The position numbers were made by a program, and so were the translations under genes. Of a DNA stretch of 64,000 nucleotides, positions 1 to 9,913 are shown in pieces (position 1 is the stretch's first letter; the number at the start of each line of letters is the position of its first letter). The notes below the pieces were generated by a model. That model did not search any database. It saw nothing but the letters and a program-made list of their open reading frames with translations, and was not told where the DNA came from. Origin of the DNA: Fidelibacterota bacterium (GTDB lineage: Bacteria > Fidelibacterota > Marinisomatia > Marinisomatales > TCS55); NCBI GenBank assembly GCA_016845785.1, contig JAERSH010000042.1, forward strand, positions 1 through 64,000. Reading direction: 5' to 3'.

Positions 1-770
1 GCAATATCGTTGGTAATACTGGCAGCACCAATCCCCAATGTGGCGGTGTGGCGAATGCCGCCATCAAAATAGACCACAATGTCGGTGGTGGTGGCACCAA
101 TATCTACACATGCAACACCCAAATTCTTCTCGTCTTCTACAAGGGTTGCCACACTGGAAGCCAAGCCTTGGTAAACAATGCCATCTACAGTTACACCCAA
201 TTCTTCTGCACAACTGGCTAAGTTGGTTGCTGCGGTTGTGGCGACAGTGATGAGATGAACACGAGCTTCTAATCTTCGACCGGTTAATCCAACAGGATCT
301 TTAATGGAATCCATGGTGTCTATCACAAATTCTTGGGGCAGCACATGCAGAATATCTCTATCCACCGGGAGGGATATGGCTTTCGCCAATTCCAAAACGC
401 TACTTACATCAGAATTGGTGATTTCATGCTGTACTGGCACGTTGGACCCATTATTACCACCTATGGCGATGGCACCTTGCGTATTAATCCCGCGGATGTG
501 ATCGCCTGAAATGCCTAGGGAGAGACTTTGTACCGTGATATTGGCCATCAGCTGGGCTTCTTGCAATGCATGATCCATTTCATCAATGAGTTGATCTCGG
601 TGGGTAATAGATCCTTTTTTAATCCCGGTAGCGGGGGAGGTGCCGATGCCCAATAATTTTACCGTATCGGCATTCGGGTCAATCTCTAAAATGGCGCAAC
701 AGATTTTATTGGACCCCACATCCAATCCAGTCTGTATGTATTTGTCTTGATTACGGGTGGGCCGTATCAT
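1..770 (-). CDS. ftsA: Cell division protein FtsA (3' part missing)
   Basis: FtsA is the actin-like protein that anchors FtsZ rings to the membrane. The first 256 codons are visible and the gene runs off the left edge; the family is usually about 400-450 residues. The N-terminal phosphate loop reads GLDVGSNKICCAILE (residues 15-29), followed by a KKGSITH stretch and ISGDHI at the start of the FtsA-specific 1C domain. The second phosphate motif, VDIGATTTDIVVYFDGG, starts near residue 222; most homologues have DIGGGTTD, so the A-T pair is slightly unusual. The ATG (768-770) overlaps the ftsQ stop as ATGA, which indicates translational coupling at the distal end of the dcw operon. ftsZ would be expected just beyond the edge. 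Confidence 0.93.
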   Translation of the reverse strand, partial: MIRPTRNQDKYIQTGLDVGSNKICCAILEIDPNADTVKLLGIGTSPATGIKKGSITHRDQLIDEMDHALQEAQLMANITVQSLSLGISGDHIRGINTQGAIAIGGNNGSNVPVQHEITNSDVSSVLELAKAISLPVDRDILHVLPQEFVIDTMDSIKDPVGLTGRRLEARVHLITVATTAATNLASCAEELGVTVDGIVYQGLASSVATLVEDEKNLGVACVDIGATTTDIVVYFDGGIRHTATLGIGAASITNDI

Positions 771-1528
771 GTCCACTCCCGCGCTACCAGTTGTTTTTTA
801 TACCGCATATCCAGCAACCGAAAATCGGTTAACTGACGTTGTCCTAAAGCTGCATCAAAATTTTTCAAAATATTCAATTTGGTAATAATGTCATCTTTCC
901 CGAGGACAACCCGTGTAGGACGATCCGAGAGAATAATCACATATTCATCATCATTATTCAAGGTGAGTTCAGAAATATTTTCATATAATTCAGGATATCC
1001 ATTTGATAGTTGATTTAATATGGAGACTGCCTCTTTCACTTTGACTGAAAATGTTAGTTCGCCATGTGGATATAGATCAGTTGATGGATTAAATCCGGAT
1101 AATATTGGAATCAATGCTTCATTACTATAGGGATGATCGGGCAATACAACACCATCACCATCAATCATCAATTTTTCTGTGAGGTTTATGATGGCCAATG
1201 GATTTCTTTCTACAATATTAATGGTCATTTTATTAGGGAAATGACGACTGACTTGAGCGGCCTTCACAAATGGATTATCTTCAATTGCTTTGGCCATTTC
1301 ACCCAGATTGGCTTGATGGATGGATGAGACCTCAAATGTGCTGAGTATGGATTCATAGGTAGATGTTTCTAGAATCTGGTTTCCTGATATTTTTATATCA
1401 CTCACCTCGAAAGATTGGCGGAAGTTTGCCCACTTTACGGCACCTATTAATGTAATAAAGAACAGAATAGATAAACCAACCCCAATGATGGTTCTCAAGG
1501 ATAGTTTTTGTTTTTTCTTTTTACTCAT
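767..1528 (-). CDS. ftsQ: Cell division protein FtsQ/DivIB
   Basis: This is a bitopic division protein that joins FtsL and the septal synthase to the divisome in the periplasm. The 253 residues fit the family. A lysine-rich cytoplasmic tail (KKKKQK) precedes one membrane helix at about residues 12-32. A POTRA domain follows (about 38-105, beginning FEVSDIKISGNQI and containing the NIVERNPLA segment), and then the FtsQ beta domain. Its ATG overlaps the murB stop and its stop overlaps the ftsA start, both as ATGA. Sequence conservation in this family is low, so the call rests on topology, POTRA signature and gene order. Confidence 0.9.
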   Translation of the reverse strand: MSKKKKQKLSLRTIIGVGLSILFFITLIGAVKWANFRQSFEVSDIKISGNQILETSTYESILSTFEVSSIHQANLGEMAKAIEDNPFVKAAQVSRHFPNKMTINIVERNPLAIINLTEKLMIDGDGVVLPDHPYSNEALIPILSGFNPSTDLYPHGELTFSVKVKEAVSILNQLSNGYPELYENISELTLNNDDEYVIILSDRPTRVVLGKDDIITKLNILKNFDAALGQRQLTDFRLLDMRYKKQLVAREWT

Positions 1529-2442
1529 ACGTCAAATGTCCCCGGGGTAAATCCCAATGTTTTTACTTCTAATTCAAGCATAATGCCATATTGCTTATAG
1601 ACCGTTTCCCTTGCCAATCGAATGAGTGATACCAAATCTTGTGCTTTTGCTTGGCCATGGTTCACAAAGAAATTGGCGTGATGTTCAGAAATTTCAGCAT
1701 CACCTACTTTGGTGCCTTTGAGACCGGCTTGATCGATAAAATATCCTGCAGCCCCTTCTTCCGGATTTTTGAAAACACTCCCGGCAGAACGAAATTTTAA
1801 TGGTTGTGTTTTTTTCCGTCCACCACTGGCAACCGCTCGTTTTTCCATGACTGTGGCTTCATCGCTTTGTATCAATTCAAATTCAGCGCTCATGACAATT
1901 TCATCAGAGGGGAAGGTGGAGTGACGATAGCTGAATTCAATCTCTCCCGGCATATAAATCTTTTCTTCTCCTGCCATGGTCATGACAGTCACATGTTTCA
2001 AATAATTGGAAATTTCTCCGCCAAAAGCGCCTGCATTCATGACCAATGCACCGCCCAAGGTTCCCGGCACACCAATTAAACTTTCTACACCGGATAAATG
2101 TCTGCCAATGCATTCTTTTACCATTTTACCCAGCATCACGCCGGATTCAGCATTCACAGTTGCACCATTGATTTCGAGATAATTAAAGGACTTACCCAAT
2201 GTGATGACCAGTCCGTCAATGCCTTCATCTGACACCAAAAGGTTTGAACCAGATCCGACAAAATATGTGGGCAAATTATGCTGATGCGCAAATTGCAAAA
2301 TTTGAGACAAGTCCCCCTTATCCTTTGGCGTAATATAAGCTTTTGCCGGACCGCCAATCCCATAGGAGGTACGACGCGCCATAGACTCATTTCTCAACAT
2401 TGAGCCCGTGATCATATTGTTTAATGTATCCATGAGATCCAC
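1525..2442 (-). CDS. murB: UDP-N-acetylenolpyruvoylglucosamine reductase MurB
   Basis: MurB reduces UDP-GlcNAc-enolpyruvate to UDP-MurNAc with NADPH and FAD in the cytoplasm. At 305 residues it has the length of the shorter type II enzymes. The FAD site YFVGSGSNLLVSDEG is at residues 60-74, with GVPGTLGGALVMNAGAFGGE in the middle domain. The catalytic serine is probably in SAGSVFKNP, with DQAGLKG following it. An upstream TSYGIGGPA segment matches the N-terminal FAD-binding domain. It lies one base after murC and overlaps ftsQ. The ATG at 2442 is used; an in-frame ATG nine bases further in is also possible. Confidence 0.96.
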   Translation of the reverse strand: MDLMDTLNNMITGSMLRNESMARRTSYGIGGPAKAYITPKDKGDLSQILQFAHQHNLPTYFVGSGSNLLVSDEGIDGLVITLGKSFNYLEINGATVNAESGVMLGKMVKECIGRHLSGVESLIGVPGTLGGALVMNAGAFGGEISNYLKHVTVMTMAGEEKIYMPGEIEFSYRHSTFPSDEIVMSAEFELIQSDEATVMEKRAVASGGRKKTQPLKFRSAGSVFKNPEEGAAGYFIDQAGLKGTKVGDAEISEHHANFFVNHGQAKAQDLVSLIRLARETVYKQYGIMLELEVKTLGFTPGTFDV

Positions 2443-2443
2443 C

Positions 2444-3835
2444 TTAGGCGGCCGCCTCCTGGCTATTTAAATGATCGAAATAAGATTGCCCATAACGCCA
2501 AATGGTTCCGGCACCGATGGTAATGACCATATCATTCTCATCAACGATTTGATCAAGTTCCTTCTGGAGATCATCTAGATTTGGAATATAGTAGGCATTT
2601 TTATGCCCCATGGATCGGGCTGCATCAAATACCAATGCTCCCGTTACACCATCAATGGGTTTTTCTCGTGCTGGGTATATATCCGTTACAACCAACACAT
2701 CGCTATCCATAAATGCAGCGGCAAATTCTTTATAAAATGATTGGGTCCGAGAATAAAGATGAGGCTGAAAAACGGCCACGATGCGTCGATCCCATCCATC
2801 TCTCGCTGCTTGCAACGTTGCAGCCACTTCAGTGGGATGATGGGCATAGTCATCTACCACCATAATGTCTCTGGCCACACCCTTGAGTTCAAACCGACGA
2901 CGAACGCCCCCATAACTGCTGATGCCATTGATAATGGTTTCTGTATCCAATCCCATTTCAAATCCAATAGCAGCGGCTGCTAAAGAGTTCAACACATTAT
3001 GCTTCCCGGGAACGTGGACCGTAACATCACCGCATTTTGAATTATTTCGATAAAGGGAATAGGTGGTGTCCATTTCATTGAATCGAATTTTCTTTGCGCT
3101 GATTTCCGCTTGAGATGAAAGTCCGTATGTAATGACAGGCCGTTTTACTTGAGGAAGAATTTTCTGCACGCCGGGGGAATCGAGACAGGCGATAAGTGCG
3201 CCATAGAAAGGAACTGAATTGGCAAATTGAGCGAATGAATTATGAAGATCTTCTAAATCATCGTAGCAATCCATATGCTCTTTTTCAATGTTTGTGATGA
3301 CTGAAATAGTGGGCTTTAATTGGAGGAAGCTTTTATCATATTCATCCGCCTCCACCACGATTAAATCACCGGAACCCAATTGTGAATTCGTGTCCAAATT
3401 TTGAACCAATCCGCCAACAACCAAAGTTGGATCCAACTTTGCAGAGGATAATAATGCACCCACCATGGATGAAGTAGATGTTTTTCCGTGGGTGCCGCCC
3501 ACGCCAATACTGGTTTGTTTGAGTGCAATCAATTCACCCAACATTTCAGCACGTTTAATGATGGGAATATTCTTTTCTTGAGCTGCAAGTAACTCCGGGT
3601 TGTCTTTTGGTACTGCACTAGAATAGACCAATACTTCACAATCAGCGATGTTTTTGGCATGATGGCCTTCAAAAAAAGTCGCCCCTTTATCTTTCAAATT
3701 TTGGATGATTTCTGAATCATTTAAATCTGATCCACTGACGTTAAATCCAAGATTAATGAGGAGTTCTGCAATCCCGCTCATGCCAATACCGCCAATACCG
3801 ACGAAATGTACTTTATTCACTTTGCGAAACATCAT
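2444..3835 (-). CDS. murC: UDP-N-acetylmuramate--L-alanine ligase MurC
   Basis: MurC adds L-alanine to UDP-MurNAc, the first amino acid of the peptidoglycan stem. The 463-residue protein has the Mur N-terminal motif HFVGIGGIGMSG (10-21), the ATP-binding loop GVGGTHGKTSTSS (111-123), EADEYDKSFL in the central domain, and DDYAHHPTEV plus FQPHLYSRT near the C-terminus. All of these are typical of MurC rather than MurD/E/F. It begins with two consecutive ATG codons; the first overlaps the murG stop (ATGA), and either could be used. Confidence 0.97.
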   Translation of the reverse strand: MMFRKVNKVHFVGIGGIGMSGIAELLINLGFNVSGSDLNDSEIIQNLKDKGATFFEGHHAKNIADCEVLVYSSAVPKDNPELLAAQEKNIPIIKRAEMLGELIALKQTSIGVGGTHGKTSTSSMVGALLSSAKLDPTLVVGGLVQNLDTNSQLGSGDLIVVEADEYDKSFLQLKPTISVITNIEKEHMDCYDDLEDLHNSFAQFANSVPFYGALIACLDSPGVQKILPQVKRPVITYGLSSQAEISAKKIRFNEMDTTYSLYRNNSKCGDVTVHVPGKHNVLNSLAAAAIGFEMGLDTETIINGISSYGGVRRRFELKGVARDIMVVDDYAHHPTEVAATLQAARDGWDRRIVAVFQPHLYSRTQSFYKEFAAAFMDSDVLVVTDIYPAREKPIDGVTGALVFDAARSMGHKNAYYIPNLDDLQKELDQIVDENDMVITIGAGTIWRYGQSYFDHLNSQEAAA

Positions 3836-4929
3836 GATATGATTTCCATGGCTTGATTGACGATTTCGGATGTGGCATTCGGTTTCCCCAATGATTTACT
3901 GGCAGAAGCCATTTTTTCTAATTGAGATGAATTATCCAATAAACTTTGAATCATTGCTGCTAGTTTTTCCGGATTTAAATCTTGCTCATTCACTAAGGCG
4001 GCGGCACCATATTTTGCCAATGTATCTGCATTTTTGGTTTGATGATCTGCAGCCGCGCCGGGGAAGGGTATTAAAATGGATGGTTTTCCGCATACTGTCA
4101 ATTCTGAGCAAGTAATCGCTCCGGATCGGCTTAATACCAAATCACTAGCGGCATAAGCATTGGCCATATCATCAATAAATGGGACAACCCGAGTCGTATC
4201 ATTTTCATGATGACTGTATGCACTATGGAGGGTTTTCCCGGTTTGCCAAATCACCTGAATATTGGCGATTGAAAAATGGGATATCATTTTATCCATGGCC
4301 TGATTTAATGCCAATGATCCTTGACTGCCCCCAAATAGAAAAAGCGTTTTTTTATTATCGTCAAAGCCATATTGAGATAACCCTGAGGACCGATTGCCTG
4401 TATTGATTTCTTTTCTCACAGGATTACCAGCCAAAATGCACTTTTTTTTTATGAATGATTGGGCTTCTTCAAATGCTATACACACGCTGTTTGCCTTTTC
4501 TGCAAACCACCTCGTAGTGACCCCCGGATATGAATTTTGCTCTTGAATTAATGTGGGTATGTTCCGCCGAATACTTTCTCTTAATGGGAGTGCAGCTGCA
4601 TAACCGCCTGTACCAATCACCAAATCGGGGTTTAAATCATTAAACAGGGATTTAACCTTGGCAATGGATGACAACAGGCGACCGGGGAGAAGTAGGTTTA
4701 TTCCAATACTGCCAAGATTCATACTTCTTTGCAATCCACGAATGGGAAGTAAAGAATGGGCTACATTTTTCACCGGCAATACATCTTTTTCAATACCAAA
4801 GGAGGAACCGATATAGTGTACAATCGTGTCAGGACGTCGCTCCATTATTTCATCACCAATGGCCAGCGCAGGGAAGAGGTGCCCTCCAGTACCTCCTCCC
4901 GTCATGATGATTTTCATCGGGCTAGCCAT
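3832..4929 (-). CDS. murG: Lipid II synthase MurG (UDP-GlcNAc transferase)
   Basis: MurG transfers GlcNAc to lipid I at the inner face of the membrane, giving lipid II. The 365-residue GT28 protein shows the glycine loop MTGGGTGGHLFPALAI (9-24), VIGTGGYAA, LIQEQNSYPG, LFLFGGSQGS and the nucleotide-sugar site SRSGAITCSEL followed by PFPGAAADHQ. The first ATG (4927-4929) overlaps ftsW by eight bases. A second in-frame ATG four codons later (4915-4917) would begin MKIIMTGGG, a more usual MurG N-terminus, so the start is uncertain by four codons. Confidence 0.97.
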   Translation of the reverse strand: MASPMKIIMTGGGTGGHLFPALAIGDEIMERRPDTIVHYIGSSFGIEKDVLPVKNVAHSLLPIRGLQRSMNLGSIGINLLLPGRLLSSIAKVKSLFNDLNPDLVIGTGGYAAALPLRESIRRNIPTLIQEQNSYPGVTTRWFAEKANSVCIAFEEAQSFIKKKCILAGNPVRKEINTGNRSSGLSQYGFDDNKKTLFLFGGSQGSLALNQAMDKMISHFSIANIQVIWQTGKTLHSAYSHHENDTTRVVPFIDDMANAYAASDLVLSRSGAITCSELTVCGKPSILIPFPGAAADHQTKNADTLAKYGAAALVNEQDLNPEKLAAMIQSLLDNSSQLEKMASASKSLGKPNATSEIVNQAMEIIS

Positions 4930-6094
4930 TTAAAACCGGTCTCCAGCCTGCGCTGTGACTTACACTGCGCTTGGCTTGACTAATATTGAGTAAAATGCCT
5001 AAACAGGCCAAATTCATGACCAAACTGCTGCCGCCATGACTAATCAATGGCATGGGCAATCCAGTAACAGGGAATATCCCTGTTACAACAGCCACATTAA
5101 TAAAGGCATAAATAATGATACTGAAAGAAATGCCTACGGTAAGCATGACGCCAAAAGGATCGGTGGTTTCTTTTGCAATTTTAATGCCCCGTTGAAAAAT
5201 AAATAAAAAGAGTGTTATGACAAAAAGAGCACCGAGGAGCCCAAGTTCTTCTCCAATGATAGCAAAAATAAAATCCGTATGAGGTGTGGGGAGGAAGAGG
5301 TTTTTTTCTAAACTATTTCCAAGTCCAAGCCCCCAAAATCCACCATTGCCGAGACTTATAAGAGACTGCTGCGCTTGATAGCCTACCACTTCTTGATCTG
5401 CGCCGCCTGAAAACCCAAAGACTGATCCAAGCCAATATATGACTCGTTTCATCCGATAGGAACGCATAAGCATTACAGGAATCATAACGACAATCGAAAT
5501 GGCGCCGGTTGTGATGATATGGGGCAATCGTGCACCGCCAATGAATAACATGGCAAAACCAATAAAACCAATTACTGCTGCCGTACTGAAGTCAGGCTGA
5601 ATAACGATAGTGGCTAAAATGGCAACCATAAGGACGATTGGGGGAATAAACCCTTCATAAAAATCTTTAATTTTATCCCGTTTTTTATCAATATAATATG
5701 CGAGATACACGATAAGGGAAAATCGCGCCAAATCAGAAGTTTGAACAGTCAACAGTCCTAAATCTAACCACCGAGCAGGGAAGGTAATGCCTTTTGCCAT
5801 ATAAGTGATTTTGGTGGCGAGCAATAATATGATGGACCCAATCATTAAATAAGGGGCCACTGTTTTCAATTTTCTATAATCCATGAAAATGAAAAAGAAC
5901 ATAACCATCATACCCACAATGAGCCGTTTCAAATGGGATCGCAAAAATAATGTATCGGTCACACCACTGGTCTCATTTAAAGAGAGGGAAGAACTGGCGC
6001 TGTAAAGCATGACTGTTCCAACCACACATAGAAGAATGATTAAGACCAATAATATTTGATCGTATTTTTTGGTAATAATATCTAGATGCTTCAT
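4922..6094 (-). CDS. ftsW: Septal peptidoglycan polymerase FtsW (SEDS family)
   Basis: FtsW is the SEDS glycosyltransferase that polymerises lipid II at the septum together with the class B PBP (FtsI). The 390-residue protein has about ten hydrophobic helices. Family landmarks include LYSASSS after helix 1, the ARWLDLG segment, QPDFSTAAVI with the catalytic-region aspartate, YQAQQSLISLGNGGFWGLGLG, LPTPHTDFIFAIIGEELG and GLPMPLISHGGSS. It lies between murD (ATGA overlap) and murG, its normal dcw position; this favours FtsW over RodA. Confidence 0.95.
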   Translation of the reverse strand: MKHLDIITKKYDQILLVLIILLCVVGTVMLYSASSSLSLNETSGVTDTLFLRSHLKRLIVGMMVMFFFIFMDYRKLKTVAPYLMIGSIILLLATKITYMAKGITFPARWLDLGLLTVQTSDLARFSLIVYLAYYIDKKRDKIKDFYEGFIPPIVLMVAILATIVIQPDFSTAAVIGFIGFAMLFIGGARLPHIITTGAISIVVMIPVMLMRSYRMKRVIYWLGSVFGFSGGADQEVVGYQAQQSLISLGNGGFWGLGLGNSLEKNLFLPTPHTDFIFAIIGEELGLLGALFVITLFLFIFQRGIKIAKETTDPFGVMLTVGISFSIIIYAFINVAVVTGIFPVTGLPMPLISHGGSSLVMNLACLGILLNISQAKRSVSHSAGWRPVLNG

Positions 6095-7470
6095 GATGCA
6101 GCCATATCAGTAACTATGGATTTAAATGTATCTCCCCGTTCTTCAAAATTTTCAAATTGATCAAAACTGGCGCAGCCCGGCGATAATAAAACAATATCAC
6201 CGGAAACTGCGCGCAGATGACAGATCTCAATTGCATCTCTTAAACTGGAAACACATTCCAGATTTACCGCATCCCCGAGTGCGTTTGAGATCATTTCACC
6301 CGCTTGACCATAGGCAACAATTTCCTTCACTTTGTTTTGGGCATGTGGAAGGAGTTGTGAGAATTCCCCGCCTTTGTCCTTGCCACCGAGGATGAGATGA
6401 ATGTCGTTTTCGAAACTATCCAGTGCCACCTTGACCGCATCCACATTGGTGGCTTTAGAGTCATTAAAATAGGTGACACCATTCATTTCAATAACGCGTT
6501 CCAATCGATGTGGAACACCATTAAAGGATGACATGACTTGGGTGATTCGTGAATTGGGAACGCCCATGACTTTCGCTGCGGTAGCAGCTGCAAGGGCATT
6601 CGCCAGATTATGCCGCCCGGGCAGAGCGAGTTGATCCAATTGAATCAGCGTGGCGTGCGCTTCATCGTAGATTTTGGTGGCATTCATAGTGAACATGGTT
6701 TTGCCTGTCCCCGCTAGACTGAAGGCATGTGTTTTGGGGGAGATGCCATTAAATTTTTTGCAAAGCACTGAATCATCCGCATTAAACACAACATGATCAT
6801 TTTCATTTTGATTTTGAATCATATTGAGTTTGGCTTGTATATATTCATCCATGGATGGATAACGATCCAAATGATCTGGTGTAATATTTAAAAAGACCGA
6901 TATGAATGGTTTGAAATGGACGATTTGCTCCATTTGGAAACTGGAAATTTCTAAAACATATACTCGATCTGGTGGCGTATTCTCTAAATCATTTAAAATC
7001 GTTTCCGAAAAGGCATTTCCTACATTTCCGGCCAAAGCAGGAGAGAGATCGTCTGTTTTACACATTTCAAATAGAATATTTACTGTGGTGGTTTTTCCGT
7101 TAGAACCGGTTACACCAATGATGGGAGCATGAGTGTACCAACTGGCAAATTCAATTTCACTCACCACGGGAATATTCCTGGATTTTGCTTCTATCACAAT
7201 TGGGGCATCTTGGGCAATCCCGGGAGAAATGATCCATAAATCCGCTTCGTAAATACGACCGGTATGTCCGCCCAATTCAACTTGTATGCCTGCTTCTATT
7301 AAGGCATCTCCTTGCGACACCATATCCTCGTTAGACTTACTATCGCTAATCAGTACATGGGCACCACATTGATGGGCCAATCGGGCTGCGCCCATACCGC
7401 TGCGTCCCATTCCGATCACCGTAATATTAGCCTTCTGGATATCGATCTTATTTTTGTTTGAAATATCCAT
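6091..7470 (-). CDS. murD: UDP-N-acetylmuramoylalanine--D-glutamate ligase MurD
   Basis: MurD adds D-glutamate to UDP-MurNAc-L-Ala. The 459 residues begin with a Rossmann-like segment (TVIGMGRSGMGAA, 17-29). The ATP loop is GVTGSNGKTTTVN (119-131), with NITPDHLDRY in the central domain, LPGRHNLANALAA, FNDSKATNVDAV and the C-terminal LSPGCASFDQFENFEERG, a strong MurD signature. Its stop overlaps the ftsW start, and its ATG shares one base with the end of mraY. Confidence 0.97.
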   Translation of the reverse strand: MDISNKNKIDIQKANITVIGMGRSGMGAARLAHQCGAHVLISDSKSNEDMVSQGDALIEAGIQVELGGHTGRIYEADLWIISPGIAQDAPIVIEAKSRNIPVVSEIEFASWYTHAPIIGVTGSNGKTTTVNILFEMCKTDDLSPALAGNVGNAFSETILNDLENTPPDRVYVLEISSFQMEQIVHFKPFISVFLNITPDHLDRYPSMDEYIQAKLNMIQNQNENDHVVFNADDSVLCKKFNGISPKTHAFSLAGTGKTMFTMNATKIYDEAHATLIQLDQLALPGRHNLANALAAATAAKVMGVPNSRITQVMSSFNGVPHRLERVIEMNGVTYFNDSKATNVDAVKVALDSFENDIHLILGGKDKGGEFSQLLPHAQNKVKEIVAYGQAGEMISNALGDAVNLECVSSLRDAIEICHLRAVSGDIVLLSPGCASFDQFENFEERGDTFKSIVTDMAAS

Positions 7471-8573
7471 TAGCGAATTTTAAATGTACTTAATGTGAGC
7501 AGTGCCAGGAGGAGTCCCATAATCCAAAATCGGATAACCACTCTAGATTCGGGCCACCCCTTTAATTCAAAATGATGGTGAAATGGGGCCATTCTAAATA
7601 ACTTTTTAGGCTCGCCATACTTTTTCTTTGTGTACCGAAAATATCCCACTTGAAGAATGACGGAAACGGCTTCAGCCACAAATACGCCACCAACAATGAC
7701 CAATAAAAATTCTTTTTTCAACAATATGGCCAATGTACCCAAAGCTGCGCCAGTAGATAAGGAACCCACATCACCCATAAACACTTCGGCAGGAGCAGCA
7801 TTATACCATAAATATCCTATACAAGCCCCTACGCAAGCTGCAGTGAAAATTGTCAATTCACCGGCGCCGGGTAGGTAAATAATATTGAGGTAATCAGAGA
7901 AGTCTACACGGCCACTGATATAGGTAATAAATGCAAAAACCGTGAATGAAATAGCCAATAATCCAGCCGCGAGGCCATCGAGGCCATCCGTTAAATTAAC
8001 CGCATTGGATGTACCCGTGACCACCAATACAATCATGAGTGGGTATAGCATGCCAAAATCCACCACCGTATCTTTAAAGAAGGGGAGGGAAGTAACGGTT
8101 CTAAAATTATCCCATGCCGGTGTATTGTAAATCCAAAATGTGATGATGACTCCCAATAAAATTTGTCCCGCCAGTTTATACCGAGCCACCAATCCCTTTT
8201 TCATTTTCTTAATGGATTTAAGGTAGTCATCGATGAAACCAATCATGCCCATCCACACCGTAGAAATCAAAAGGATTTGCACAAATGGATTGGTGAGATC
8301 TGCCAAAAGAATTGTGGGGAGGATAATGGCGGTGAGTATAATTATCCCCCCCATAGTTGGCGTGCCTTTTTTCTTATGATGGCTCGCCGGGCCATGCTCA
8401 CGAATTTCTTCACCAATTTGAAATTGACGAAGTTTTCGAATAATGGCCGGTCCGAGGATGAAACTGATTAGCAATGCCAGAATGGCAGCGCTGGCACTTC
8501 TAAATGTGATGTATTGAAACACATTGAATGGTGAAAATATTTCTCGAAGCGGGTATAATAAGTGGTAAAGCAT
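7470..8573 (-). CDS. mraY: Phospho-N-acetylmuramoyl-pentapeptide transferase MraY
   Basis: MraY moves phospho-MurNAc-pentapeptide from UDP to undecaprenyl phosphate, forming lipid I in the inner membrane. The 367-residue polytopic protein has the hallmarks HHKKKGTPTMGG, the aspartate pair FIDDYLKSIKK, NAVNLTDGLDGLAAG, EVFMGDVGSLSTGA and the histidine-rich loop APFHHHFELKGW. About ten membrane helices are predicted by eye. It abuts murF upstream and overlaps murD by one base. Confidence 0.97.
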   Translation of the reverse strand: MLYHLLYPLREIFSPFNVFQYITFRSASAAILALLISFILGPAIIRKLRQFQIGEEIREHGPASHHKKKGTPTMGGIIILTAIILPTILLADLTNPFVQILLISTVWMGMIGFIDDYLKSIKKMKKGLVARYKLAGQILLGVIITFWIYNTPAWDNFRTVTSLPFFKDTVVDFGMLYPLMIVLVVTGTSNAVNLTDGLDGLAAGLLAISFTVFAFITYISGRVDFSDYLNIIYLPGAGELTIFTAACVGACIGYLWYNAAPAEVFMGDVGSLSTGAALGTLAILLKKEFLLVIVGGVFVAEAVSVILQVGYFRYTKKKYGEPKKLFRMAPFHHHFELKGWPESRVVIRFWIMGLLLALLTLSTFKIR

Positions 8574-9913
8574 CAGTTCGCCAACAATGCCTCCACGACT
8601 GTTTCCATTTGCATGCCCCGAGATCCTTTGACTAATATTTTATCTTCGTCTTGGATATTGGTTTTTAGTGCATCAACCAATGCGTCTTTATTATCAAAAT
8701 GTTCATGGTATTCTATATTTAGGATGGCACCATCGGTGGCAATGGTTTCTGTGCCCACAGTATAAACAGCAGATAATTCTGCCTCATTGCATTTTTCACC
8801 CACAGCTTTGTGCTGTTCGATGGAGGATTCACCTAATTCGAACATATCTCCAAATACAAAAATTCTCTGCCCGTTTCCGCTGAATGCTTTCAAATAATCT
8901 ATGGCAGCAATGGCTGATTCCAAATTGGCATTATACGTATCATCAATAATCGTGATGGACCCATTGTTTTTCACTTCGCACCGTCCCTTTGGCGGTTGAA
9001 ATGTGGTAATTCGATCAGTGATGGCTTCCCAGTCAAGACCCAATTCTCGTGCAATTGCCGAACAGGCGATCACATTTTTTGCAAAAGATAAATTCACTGA
9101 ATGTGTTGGGACTTCAACAGAATCAATAGTGAGGGTTATGGTACCATCCTCTTCGTGATGAATATCAGCAGGGTAATCGCAATCAGGGGATAATCCAAAT
9201 GAGATTGATTCGCCTTTGATGGGTAAATCCATTACGCGATGATCTGCCGTATTTACAAACGCCACACCATCAGATAAACTTTCAAACATGGCTCCTTTGG
9301 TTTGGGCCACTGCTTCAATGGTACCGAACCCTTCGAGATGGGCAGGTGCAATATTGGTTATCAATCCATGGGACGGTTTTCCGATTTGGCATAATTCTTT
9401 TATATCTCCGGGCTGATTTGCGCCCATTTCTAAAATGGATGCGCCATGAAAAGATGTGAGCTGAAGCAGGGTGAGGGGGAGGCCAATGGATGTATTATAA
9501 TTCCCCTCCGTGGCATGGATATCAAACTTGGCAGATAAAATATGTTTGAGCAATTCTTTGGTGGATGTTTTCCCATTCGATCCCGTAATGCCGATAACAG
9601 GCAGATCAAATTGGTCTCGCCATGCAGTAGAGACACTTCCAATTGCTTTTACCGGGTCATCTACAAGGATTTGCTCGCCTACTAATTCATCATTTACTGT
9701 ATTCACTAAGGCGGCAACTGCCCCTGCATCATAACTGTTTTTAAGAAATGAATGGCCATCCACCCGTTCGCCGGGGATTGCGATATATAAATCGCCTTTT
9801 TGCACCTCGCGACTGTCTGTAACCACACCCGTCACCTCAGTGTGGATCGGGCGGTTCAAAGCCGCTTCAAATACTTTTGCAAATTGGGTGGAATTGGGTA
9901 GATCAATTCGCAT
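8573..9913 (-). CDS. murF: UDP-N-acetylmuramoyl-tripeptide--D-Ala-D-Ala ligase MurF
   Basis: MurF adds the D-Ala-D-Ala dipeptide to complete the stem pentapeptide. I place the start at ATG 9911-9913 (MRIDLPNSTQ), giving 446 residues and an 11-base overlap with murE. The reading frame stays open further upstream to 9964, but the extra 17 residues are unlike MurF and would overlap murE by about 60 bases. Motifs are DSREVQKGDLYIAIPGERVDGH, the ATP loop GITGSNGKTSTKE (108-120), NIAPAHLEGFG, DDTYNANLES and FGDMFELGE. No ddl gene for making the dipeptide is in the window. Confidence 0.95.
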   Translation of the reverse strand: MRIDLPNSTQFAKVFEAALNRPIHTEVTGVVTDSREVQKGDLYIAIPGERVDGHSFLKNSYDAGAVAALVNTVNDELVGEQILVDDPVKAIGSVSTAWRDQFDLPVIGITGSNGKTSTKELLKHILSAKFDIHATEGNYNTSIGLPLTLLQLTSFHGASILEMGANQPGDIKELCQIGKPSHGLITNIAPAHLEGFGTIEAVAQTKGAMFESLSDGVAFVNTADHRVMDLPIKGESISFGLSPDCDYPADIHHEEDGTITLTIDSVEVPTHSVNLSFAKNVIACSAIARELGLDWEAITDRITTFQPPKGRCEVKNNGSITIIDDTYNANLESAIAAIDYLKAFSGNGQRIFVFGDMFELGESSIEQHKAVGEKCNEAELSAVYTVGTETIATDGAILNIEYHEHFDNKDALVDALKTNIQDEDKILVKGSRGMQMETVVEALLAN